From the NCBI GenBank assembly GCA_032173965.1, contig CM063290.1:5593501-5657500 (forward strand): a DNA stretch of 64,000 bases. The letters are read 5' to 3'. Under the pieces are notes generated by a model. It saw only the letters and a list, made by a program, of their open reading frames with translations. It was not told the DNA's origin and ran no database searches. The translations under genes and the position numbers were made by a program. The stretch comes from Sitta carolinensis. Taxonomy: Eukaryota; Chordata; Aves; Passeriformes; Sittidae. Positions 50,301 through 61,999 of the stretch are shown here, in pieces (the stretch's first letter is position 1; every line of letters begins with the position of its first letter).

Positions 50301-53300
50301 GGTCTGGCATGCCACATTCCTGCCTGTTTGGGGTAACAGAGGATGATGCCTTGAACCCTTCTATCAGCTGGGCTGCCCCAGGACATCTTGCTCTCCCCTT
50401 TGCCTGTAGCTGTCTGGTGCTGCTTGAAGAGCTCAGATTTTCAAGGGATCATTTCTGTTTCAGGGACAAATTGGAATGGATGGTGAAACATATATGGATT
50501 TTAAAAATGCATCCATTTTAAGAAACTTCTGGTGAGTGATAGGCTCTGTACTTGACTTTACCTGAAAAACAGAAATACTTGACTGGATATTGCTGAGCAA
50601 CTCTGACACTAGTGCTGGCTGAAAGGCAATATTTAGAAGCTGAAGAGTTATTTATGTTGCCATCCATCATTTTTATAGATTTAACCAAACCACATTTTTC
50701 CTAACAAAAAGAACCTGAAGGAAAAAACAAACCCACACAGCCTGCTGAGATGACAACCAGTTTTCATTGTAGGCTACGTGCTTCCATTTGGTAAATACCA
50801 TAGGGTGCAGAAATTGTGCAAAGTTTTCCTTCACTGTCCAGTCCTTGCACCTCAGTACAAAGAGGATCAGCAATTTTGGCTGGTGGTCCCAGGGACCTAC
50901 TTATAATAATAGTGAGGAACAAACCTTGCAGAACTCTTTAACAATTAAATTAGTGACACATAGACTGTCTCCTAATTACCCAAATAACTGCAGGAGTTTC
51001 TCCTGTCTCTGAACTCTGAAATTCCCAGTGTTACAGTGTGCTCAGAGAGTGGATTTTTCCTCAGGGGAAAATTGCAGAGTGGCAGAGGGCATTGCAGAGT
51101 CCCTAAAATTTCTGAAGCACTGTCAGATTCCTGTCCAGGATGCATCTCTCATCAGCAGGGTGTGAAACTGAAGTCCATGGATTCTCCCGAGATGCAGCCT
51201 TTCAGTGGAATCTGCAGTTCCATGGTAGGCACTGCAACAATAAGCAATTATTTTCCTGCCTGTACACATAAATCAAATTAACGGAGCCCTGAGGGGAGGA
51301 GTTTTTTCAGCCCTTCTTGGTGGTGCTTTGACATGCAGCTCCCTACCATCTGCACCTATTGCAGCTATTTGCTGGAAGCCTTATAAGTCAGATTGTTGCC
51401 GAATTTAACTAAATGCAATTTGTTGTACTGTATTAAGTTACTGTTCATGCAGCATTTGTAGCTGAAGGTTGCTGGGGAACTTTGCTCAGAATCGATCAGG
51501 GATAATGAAATTGATATTGTCTGAATAATAATCAGTTTTAATGGTGGTATTCTGCAGTAGTCATCCTTTAAGGGGCTTCTATTCTCAGTTCAATTGTTTT
51601 TGAAAGCTGATGAGTTTCTGCAATGAAACCAATATGGATTGCATTGAAAAGTTGGGGCTTTCCCTGGCAATATTGGAGCTTGTGGAGTGTAAGACTTTTC
51701 AGAACTGAACAAGTTGGCTGTTTTGAATTTCTAGAGTACTGTTTGTGGACACAAATAATGCCTCCTGCTCAGTGTGTATGTCTCATTTCTGTCTCAGTAA
51801 TGGGTAATCTTTAAATATGCATTTTCAAGTCTCATCCTTCATGTAAGCTGATGTTTCCTTTGGACACATCCAGTTGCCACAAATTTATATATGTTCCTGT
51901 CCAAGTTAAAATACTGACTCGTACTCTGCTTGGTTTATGAGTATTTCTTCAAGGCTGAAAAGGCTGTAATTTTCCAGTAAGATGGAATTTTCTCTTTCCA
52001 TTCTTTTTTTCTTTGTAGGGAAACATAAAACGTGAAATGTGAATTGAAATGTCACTATCAAAACAGAGTGTTCTAATAGCTCAGAAGCAGAATTGTTTGG
52101 AAATCTTTTTTCTTGGAGATCCCATGAATTTTGTTCCTGTTTGGGTAATTTGGTGTATGTGTGAGGACAGTTCCCCACAATGCAGTGTCTGGTCCTTGAC
52201 CAACTTAATGGCTTTATTTCTCTTCTGTGAAAATTTGTTACTTAACAAAGTAGAGAAGATTACAGAAACAAAAATGAGCATTAAAAATAACACTTTAATA
52301 TCTTATTTGTTTTAGTTTTTTTAATGGGTGCTCAATCTTAATTAGCCATCTGGCTAATTAAGTGGGTTGTATGAGGCTTCAGGAGAAAGGTCACCATTGC
52401 TGAAAGGGTCAGGACCTCATCACAGATTGACTTCTCTCCAGGAAATTTGGGAAAGCTCTACAGACAGGAGTTTGCAATAATTGTAGTATATTACTGAGAT
52501 CTGGGTCTAGAGAAAGAAGTGGCTTGGAATGTCTTTTCCTGTGGCAGTGGGACATGGCTGCAGACCCCTACAGTAATCTTCTCTTGTGATACAGAATTGA
52601 TGGAATGGCCAGAATTTTGAAGCACATTGCCTTGACTCAGCAGTTCAGTACTGGAGTGATGCTCCAGGCAATATCACATTTTGCTGCTTCAAGTGACTGA
52701 CTGAAGCCCACAGACTGCAGAAGCCCAGGACTTGATCAAAATTTGGAGAGGTGAGACAGTGAGAGGGAGGATCAGTAGTTAAGAATGTATAAGGAGTCCA
52801 TGAAAATGTTAGTGTGTCTTTGATGGAAATTGCTTTCTTTGTTCCAGCAGAGCAGCTGTGCTTTAGCAGAGGGCTGATATTTACAGTTACAATCGTGGCC
52901 AGGCTGGAAGGTGTTCCCAATGCTTCTGGAGTCTGTTTCCTGTCCAGGGCTATGTGAGCCAGGGCTGATGCAGTGCAGATTGAGAGCATTTAATTATTGA
53001 AATAGTTGGCTGAGTGCTATTTGTGAGTAAAAGGTGGTAGCTCTGGGAAGTCACTTGTTTCATGGTCAATTGTTAGCAATCATTATTGAATGCTTTTATT
53101 TTTAATAAATGCCAGCCTGGGTGATGGGCCTTGTGATGTGCATTATTAAATAAATAGGCAGGCTTCAAAAAAGGCCATACAGGTCATGAACAAAGTTTCT
53201 GTTCCCTGTCAACTATTTAGGGAACGAAGCAAGGAGCTGAATTATTCATGACATGTTTAGTGCAAGGCAAATGGAACCTGCTGCTGTGTTGCTAGCAGTG

Positions 53301-54543
53301 CAAATACTGACCTAAAATATACAAGTGTTTTTCTTCTGTATTATAATGCCTGTTTTTCTTACTAATATTTCTGGAAACTATAAGAAATTTAACCCTGTGA
53401 CCAAAAAAAAAAAAGTTAAATCTGCATGGTTCCTCAGGATCCTAGCATAGACTGTGCAGGGGATATTGTTTCTAAATTATTCAGTGTATGTGCTAAGAAG
53501 ATAGATAAGGCATGGTGTTAATACAGATATTCATTTTGTTCTTGTGGAAAACGTGGGTTTAAAAAAAAACCCAAAAAAACTTGTGTAAAAGCTGTTTCCT
53601 ACAGACAGAAATATACCTATCTGTACAGCTGTCCATTTCTGTATGGGGTTTTGTGCCTGTGTGCATACATAGCTGTAATTTTGCATAATACCTGAAGTTC
53701 TCTCCTTTACACAGCACTTCTCAAAGCTGTCATATATTCCAGTGCTTGGCACCACTTCTCCCTGTGGTCATGGCTGAAGCCTGATTGCCTTCTAATCCCA
53801 GGGCCAGAAGTACTTCTTGTGTTCATAGTACCTTTGAAGTGGTAAAAACTCCAAGTACCATGATGGCTGTATTGTAAATGCCCAGAGAGTTATTAAGGAC
53901 ACAGTCCTTATATATAAATATAATTTGGGGGCTTATCTCATTCATATCGACGTAAGTATTTTAGAGAATGTAGGATGAAGTTAGTTGATTACAGTGCAGC
54001 ACTATTTCCACATAAAAATAGATACCTGGGGAAGAGCCAGACATTAAATTACAGGTAAAAGTACACAACACAGGAAAGCTGGTAAATGGAAACAATTCCT
54101 TTATGGCTTTGTTCTGTTGTTGGATGTTCTTTAGCCAAACTGTTGTAGGGTTCAACACATGGCAAAATATGTCTATGGCATAGAAAAGATGAGGTGAGAT
54201 GATTTAATAATTTCTTTCTGTTTTTCCCCCCCTGATCTCTGTGTTTTATAGAGCTTGTATTGAAGCATACCAAGATGAATAAAATTTGTGATTAACTTTT
54301 TTAGTTAATGCTTTTCCCCCCCGTTCTTCTTGAGCTGTTTTTGCTAGGATGTCTGAGAGGGCTTGATATTAATAGTCTGTCCTGATTAACAAACTGACTA
54401 AACCAGAGGATTTGGTCTCTGGTGGCTGCAGGAGCTGGGGTGGAGCTGGGTGCTGTCACAGAGCTCCTGGAAGACACTGGGAGCTGTTCATGGCACTGTG
54501 AACAGGCTGGGCATTATCTGGGATTTGCAGCTCTTTGCTAGCA

Positions 54544-54547
<4 letters not shown>

Positions 54548-54575
<28 letters not shown>
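54548..54575. repeat. Poly-T tract (T28)
   Basis: 28 uninterrupted T residues, the second-longest homopolymer in the window. Confidence 0.92.
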
Positions 54576-54580
<5 letters not shown>

Positions 54581-55296
54581 ATCAGACACTGTTAAAACAA
54601 GAATCATTTGGTAATATTTTAGAAATACAAAGCTAAATAAATTAAATCCTCCTTTAGTCTTGTGGATTTGCAAATTGGTTTTACATGCTTTTGTTACATC
54701 CTGCCTGGATTAGTCTAACTCCATTTTTCCAGTTTTTGCCAGCACTGACGCCTCAGTAGCTGTGTACAGATCACAGATTCCTGAGGAGGAATGAGGCTCA
54801 TGGAGGGCTGGGTCTCTCTTCTGTCTCCCTCATTTCCTCCTGACTCAGTGTGTCTTGACATTAAAAAGGTTTCTCTGTGTGGGAAACAGTTAATCGCATC
54901 GGGATGAGTCATACCAGGATTAAATGTTGTCGGTAGGATTGCATCCCTTTCCTTCAGTTAATGTGATTAAGACTGACATTAAAGATCAAATTATCCTATA
55001 TCAAATTAGGGAAGTGAGAAACTCTTGAGTGACATTCCTGCCCAGTGCTGGCCCTGCCTTGCTGAGGAGACTGCGAGGTCCTGCCAGAGGATGCCCAAGG
55101 TGCCCTGGTGCTCCAGAGCTCTGCTCTCGGTGGTGGAAGGTTCCTCTTTGCCCTGCTGGGCTCTCTGCCCCCCCACCGTTGGCAAAACTGGCCATTTCCC
55201 AGGTGGCTCTGGGGAAATGTTAGAATTTTTCCAGCAGGGCTGTGGAATTGTATGTTCCAAATCTAAATGTCTTGCTGCTTGGCTGCCTCTCCTCAG

Positions 55297-55351
55297 GGAC
55301 CTTTCCTACAAGGCTGCAGGGAAACCCCAGGGCTCTCCCAGGGCATCTCAG
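55297..55351 (+). other. Exon-like cassette of 55 nt, unproven
   Basis: A pyrimidine-rich stretch ending in TGCCTCTCCTCAG at 55296 is followed 55 nt later by CAG and GTGAGC (donor GT at 55352-55353). Both splice sites are close to consensus. The segment is not a multiple of three and has no protein similarity I recognise. It may be a cryptic or non-coding exon, or chance in a GC-richer region (about 55.0-55.45 kb). Confidence 0.2.
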
Positions 55352-58300
55352 GTGAGCTGGGCACACCAGTCCCAGCAGAGGGTGTGGTGGCACCAGCATC
55401 TTCTGACTTCTGGGGGACTTTGTGTGATCCTCCTTTGCTCATGGGTTTGGTTTCTCCCAAACAGGTAAAGCTCTTTGAGATCTGCTCCAGTTTGCATCCT
55501 CTTAGACAAGAGCAGCTGGCATTCCTGCTGCACCTGTTAGCATAGAAGGACATTCTTTAATGGCTTCTTTCCACACTTGCTCCAAATTAATATTATCCTC
55601 TAAGGAATTCAGACTGTTTGCATGGAAATTTGGTTATTGAATAGCCCAGTCTACCCCAAAAGAATTAACTTCAGCATTAGTTATATACTGGATCTCCTGG
55701 TGCATAAAGACATGTTAACACCTTTTATTTATTGTGTGTTAGACACTGGTTGTTGGCTGCATTATATTATGTGACTCAGTTCAGCAGAGGTAGAAAACAG
55801 ATTTATCTAAAGATGAGTGTTAAGTACTTGTTATGTGCTGTTGTGCCACTCATGAAGAGTGACTTTGGGACAAGAATGATGATATTCCATCAGTAACTGA
55901 AGATCTATTACCCCAAAGGAAAAATCGTTTCTTTTTCCAGGATGAGAGGAAAGCAATTTCATCCATAGAGGGATGACAATAATTGCAACAAGGTTTCCTG
56001 TAGCCATACACAAATAGTTTCACGGTTTTTATGCCACATTGTGATACAGGATGTAAATAGTGTCCCATAAAACTACTAAAAAGATAACTTAGAAGAAAAA
56101 GTGTGACCTTAGCAAGAATTGTGGGGGCAGCTGTTGCAGAAGCATTAAAAGTATATTGTAGTATTGTTTGCAATCCTTTAAAGAGATGACTTGACAGCAA
56201 TAGAGAACTAGTGTTCCTTGCCAGATAGCTAGACAATGACTTTATGTGAGGTTTTTTTGTGGGTTTTTTTTTTGTGTGTTACAAACAATATATTTACTTC
56301 TCCTCAGCTATGAACGCTATTCAAGTTTGCCAGAAAAGCTCTTGCTTTAATTTGCCCACACCAGTGTTTGAAATTTGGAAACATTTGTGTGTGCTCAAGA
56401 TTGATTTGTTGTTATTACAGCTGAGAGGGAGCTGATGGATCTGTTAGCACAGGTTTGAGACAGTATTTGAACCACCCTGGGAATATGTGAGGATACGGTA
56501 AAATCAAATGTTTTTTACCTACAGCATTACTTGAACACTAGCTCTGAGAGAGACCACATTCTACTAGATAGGGAAAATTACAGTGAGTAGTTTTCTTTAG
56601 TTCACTTGCTCACAACTAATGATGTGGCTCTGATTTTATGAAACGGAGGAAAGCTCCGTGGAGAGGTCCTGGTTTGATCTTGAAGGCATTGTAACAAAGT
56701 TTTCAGTTGCTTTTTGCTATTTACCAGAAGAATTTCATACCCACTGGAAGTACTGTCTCTCACCACCCTTGAATACATACAAATGTTAAGGTACAGCATC
56801 ACAAAATAGTTATCTCTTTAGCTGAAAGTCTGAATTTTCCGAGAAGGATTAATTATTTAGGGAAAGTGAAGATGGAATGAAGACAAGAAATGCTCCTTGA
56901 TGATATTCAATTTGCCTTTCAGCGTGTGTGTTCTATAATAATGTTTTGATTTAATCAAAATTCATTATCTGTATTTTATTTGTTCCTAAAAAAAGAACAA
57001 AGAATCCAAACAAAAGACAGGCATGAATTATTACGCGAATATTATTGTGCACTGGGAATCAAAAAGTCTGAGCTAATGCTGTTTAGACCCTCCTTTAAAG
57101 AAATAATCAAATAAATTAAATTAATTTTTCCATGAATATAATGTGAAATTTTTCTCATCTTCTTATATTAGCAGATCTGAGCAGAAGGGACTAGTTGACT
57201 AAATATAGATTCAGCACTTCGGTAATTTAGTAATTCAGTAAATTACTATGGTTCCAGTCAGAAAGAACTCAAAAAACCCTAATAACAATTATTTGGAATT
57301 CAAATGAATTATATGTATCATTTTAAGCAGAATGTTGACAGTCCTGAAAGTGGAGCTGTGTTTCTTAGGGGAGGAGTAAACCACATGATGATCTAAGGCA
57401 AATTGTTTCCTTTTTAAACACTCCTGAGCTGTTCTCCCTGGTTTTGCCTCTGAAAGTGAGACCCTCCAGTTTGCAACTGCTATTTTAATGGTCTAGATGT
57501 ATCACTAATTATTTAACTAGTTAAGTCCTCTTTTAGAGCAGATTAAAAAAATTTTCATTATTTTTTTTTACCAGGTTTCCTAGTATGCACTCATTTCCCT
57601 GAATTTTCCAGAATTGTTCTGAATTTTCAATTGTGTAACTTAGATCCTTTATTTAAATTTTCATTATTTATAGTTAACAGTGGGAATATTTTAATATTTT
57701 AATTTTGTTAGGTGAGATATCTAGCATGCCTTGGCACACCTGAGGAATATGGAATAACACACTTGGATTTATTTTTTAAAACTCATAAATAAATAAAATA
57801 ATCCTGATTGTACATGGTTTCTCAGAGACAAGCCCCAACAAAATTGAGTTAGGTTATTTATAACATTGTTAGGCACTGTTTTTAAAATCTTTTTTTAAAG
57901 AAGTACCTCTGTGCACAGAGAGATGAGAATAACTAAAGACCATGTATGTATGGATTGTAAAAATCTGGTTTGTCAGGTGTCTAGGCTGAGAGCTCTCCAG
58001 AGTGGTAAGTGATTTTATTTGCTCTCTATACAGTGGCTGGTGTTCTACAGCCTTGAACTCAGATTTCTCTGTTTTGAGCCACTAAAATGCCAATAACCAG
58101 TAGTAACACTGCCTTTGTTTTCCTAAAAATTAGTGCCTGCATGTGTAGCTTATGCTCCTTAATTTTGAATGCAGCCTTTGCCATAATTGTGGAAAATGAG
58201 GAAATTGTGAGCACAGAGTTGGAGAGAGGGTAAAGCTACTGCTGCTAAGGAAACCTTAATTGTTGTAGTTCAAGTTAAAAGGTTGAATATTCAGAATTGT

Positions 58301-61300
58301 ATCAGACTGCAACCCCCCTAGAACTTACTGTGTATGCCATTTAAAAATGATTGGGCACTTCAGTTTAATTTGCTTGAAGGTGAAGAGCTTATGAGACATA
58401 TTTGAACCTAGAAATAATTCTGACAGCTAATTTTTACATGCATGAGGAAGAAGTTTTATAGTGGAAACCTTGCCTTTTAGTGCTGTAGAGCTGTCATAAA
58501 GGCCCTAATGATTTCTGACTTAATTATGTATCTGAACACTTAGGTTGATAGGCATTCACTACCTTTTAGAGATTCATGTCCAACTATCAAATACTGGATG
58601 CAGTCTTTGGCTGTGAAAGCTGCTTTGCTTTACCTCTCAGTCTGCGCAGCTCTGCTGAGACCTAGCAGACGGATTCTCTTCTTGTTAGTGTTTTACATCT
58701 CGTTTAAGCCTCCACTCACACCTCCCTAATTTATAAATAAACTGCATAAGCACATTAGACCTCACTTGCTGCTTGTGTAAAATGCTTTGGGGCAACTGTT
58801 AGGAAAAGCCCATCTGTATTTGTAGCAACACCCTCTGTGTGCCCATCAGTGTGTTGGGTGAGTGGTTCCCAAAGTGTTTTTGCAGCCCTAGGGATCCACA
58901 GTGGGTTATTGAGGAGGAAAAGAGGAGCTGGGCATTCAGTTAGTGCTGGAGAAATGCTGCAGCAGCAGAGCTGCCCTCCTCATGCCTCTTCTGGGAAAGG
59001 GAAGTCCAAGGCTGACTTGAGAAACAAAAGAAAGTCTGGTCCCATAGGATATGGCAGCCTCATCTCTCCCTGGCTGTGGAAAAAAAAAAAAATATGGTGA
59101 AGGAGTCATTAGTAGAAAGCAACTTGTTCTTCTTACTTGGTATAAACCTGTTGGTTTGATAGTTAAGGAGTATGAAACAAAAAAGGCTCAGCATCCAAGG
59201 GCTTCGGGCACATTTATGAAAGATTTTTACCCTTTGGCTATAGTTAATTCCATTTTAAATATGCTTATTTTCACTTAGAAAGTTCAGCTGGAGTTTGGAT
59301 TGCTTCTCTGCTGAAGATAATTTGATTTCAGATTGCAGCAGTTTAGACGTACATAGACAGAAGAAAAATTCTTCCATAAAAGCTGCACTGTATGTAAATC
59401 ATCCTGTTCAGGCAAAGAGTTTGGTGCTAAGATGCCACTTATGTCTTAAGAGTGAATGATTTATGGGTTTGAGATGATATTTTAGGATTCTGTTGCCCAT
59501 GTCTGTTTTTTAATAGCTCGTGTGTCATCCAGCTGGCACATACTCTGTCTGTGTGTGAAAGTCAATGTTAAAAGGACTTAATGAAACTGAATTTTCAGAC
59601 AGAAGCATGTTGAAACATTACTATTTTTTGTGTCAGACATGCTAAATCTCATCTCGGTTCTCCTTGGGTTGGCAGAAATGTCAGTCCCAGACTGCACCGA
59701 GCCTGTTTGGGTATGATGCATTATTTGCTGATGCCGTTTTCTTGTTTACACAAGTGGATTTGCATGGCTTGGTGCTCCAAATATTGGACTACTGAAAACC
59801 ACCTGCATCTGCTGAGGTATTGAGACTAAAGCTCTGGAGGCTGTCCAGGTTTCTGCAGTGCTTTTGCTTACGTGGTTGACAGTAACATCTGGTAACGCAG
59901 ATGTTGAGTTCTGGAGAGCCATAATTATTCTGAGAGCAGGGAGAAGTTGTCACACATAGTTATTATCATGCTACTATCACAGGTATTAGTATCAAAGAGA
60001 TCATTTTGTTCTTTGCTGACAGCATATGTTTTCTCAGCTTTGGAGATGTGCTTGTTTGATGGCATGGAATATGCGGAGTAAAAATATCTTCGTGTTTTTA
60101 AGCAGTTTGAAGGTTAAAGAAGACCAAAGAGACTGTAAATGTGAAGTATTTTGTTTCTTCAGAACACTGGTTTCCCTGAAACTGTAATTGCTGCCAGAAT
60201 ATTTCACACTGTGCCCTGGAGCTCCTCATAAATAAGTGGGATGAGGGAATAAGGGAAGTGCCTTAGCTCTGAGCATCTCAGGTGTGTTAGGGTTTTGGTT
60301 TTACTTTGGTTTGTTTTTGGGTTCTTTTGGCTTATTTGTATGTTTGTCTTTTAAAACCCCAGACACATTTTCAGGCACAGGATTATTGGAAGGAATAAGA
60401 CAGCTGAGATGTTGGGAATTTTTGTATTTACAGAGGTATTACAGAACTAATATTTGAATCTCTACTAGGAGAGAGATTTAAAATTTAGTAACAATAATTC
60501 CTGAAAATTTAATTCAGTTGGTCAGCTTAATACCAGGAATTAATCTCTTTTTTTTTTTTTTTTCAAGACACACCTTTCATTGAAAAAGGAAACAATTTTT
60601 ACTCCTTGATTTACTATTTTTACAGTAAATACTGAATTTTTGTTTAAAAGCACATATGGAACTGTGTGTCATATAAAATCCTTCCAGTCAGTTTGAAGCA
60701 CAGTACAAAGATTATGTTTGCAGTAGTGACATTTAAAAATTACTTAGCCAACACAAGTTTCTAATGTGGTTAGAAACAAAAATCAACATGAGCCAAATGA
60801 AACGTGCACAGAAAATTCTGCCTTATCTAGGACAAGTTGTTTTTGTTTTTTTTTTAATCTTACACTTGCATATGACAGGTGTGAAAAAAATTTGAGTAAG
60901 AGAGACCAAATGAGTAGGAGTCCCAGGCTAAGAATGTGAAGAACCATAAAGTTCTCTTAATGTGTTATTCTGCACAGTCAAAATCTGAAATTAGTGGAAG
61001 GAATTTTGTAATAATCTGTATTTATTCAGCATTGGAAATGGGTGGTTGTTTGGTTTTTTTTTTTTTTTCTTTAATCACAACTTTAATCATATTTGACAAA
61101 AAGTTAGGATTCTTTATTTGAACATCTGAAGTTACTTAAAATTGTTTGGTATTTTCCAATTTTATTAACTTTCCTGTCAGTGTAGCTCTGCAAGTGCTCA
61201 GGCAGCCAGAGGAAAGTGAGATCACAAACAGATCATCATGGAGTTGTTTCTCACCTTGCCTTATTGTGCTGTCCAGACATTTGCTCTTTTAACTTTCTCC

Positions 61301-61369
61301 TCAGTTCACATTTATATTTCAGGCTGTAGTGCTTAGCCCTGGAAGAGCGCTGGGAGCTGCTGACTGTGC

Positions 61370-61999
61370 TTGACAATCACCAAAATAATGGAACTCTCTT
61401 TTTCACCTGGGGTCATGCTTCAATTTAGGTGGTTTAACCAAGCCCTCTCTGGTCCCTTGCTCGTACACAGCAGTGTCTGTACACTGCTGTGCTTTCTGCT
61501 GCCTTTGTGGTCCTCACACAGCCATTTCCTCCTTCACATGCCACCATTTCCCAGGGTAAGTAATTTTTGTGGGTTCACATTGACTTTGGTGGCAGCACTT
61601 GGTTATTTTGCCGTGTGTTGCACAGGAATGGTTACCCTGAGACACAGATTTTGTAACTCTCAGACACGGTTTGTTGGTGCAACAAGCGTAAGCGATTTAG
61701 CGTCGTTTTCTGCCCTCTGGTTTTACTGCTGCTGGATGAAAAGGGCTGTTTGCTTTTATTCTTGTGTTTTATTTGTTGAGAACCATGTCTTTGAACTGTA
61801 CTCACACAGTGCACTAGGTCAGTGTTTAGTTTCAGATGGCTTCTCAGTTTCCCCGTGTAACTGCAATCGTCAACCCTGCACAAAAGCTCGGGTCGCTTTT
61901 GCATCTTCCACCGAATGTTTTCCCCAGGACTGTATAGCTCTGTGTAACCGAGGGAATTCCCATGCCACCTTGCTCGCTGACATGTCTACACCCTTCTAA
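61370..61999 (+). other. Unexplained 209-codon open frame
   Basis: The longest ATG-to-stop frame in the window, longer even than the one through the real exon. The predicted product is rich in Cys, Phe, Ser and Leu, with no domain, repeat or family that I recognise. I see no convincing promoter or splice signals. It lies within the NAALADL2 downstream intron, in the same direction. Most likely it is a chance open frame in a locally less AT-rich stretch; a decayed retroposed sequence is possible. Confidence 0.15.

Larger units (their letters stand above)
46154..61369. other. Intronic stretch, no gene seen
   Basis: Unique AT-rich sequence apart from the CpG-dense patch (47.25 kb), a GC-rich inverted-repeat motif at 49014-49035, T runs (48.4, 54.5, 60.5 and 61.05 kb) and a GC-richer region at about 55.0-55.45 kb holding the exon-like cassette. 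Confidence 0.55.
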
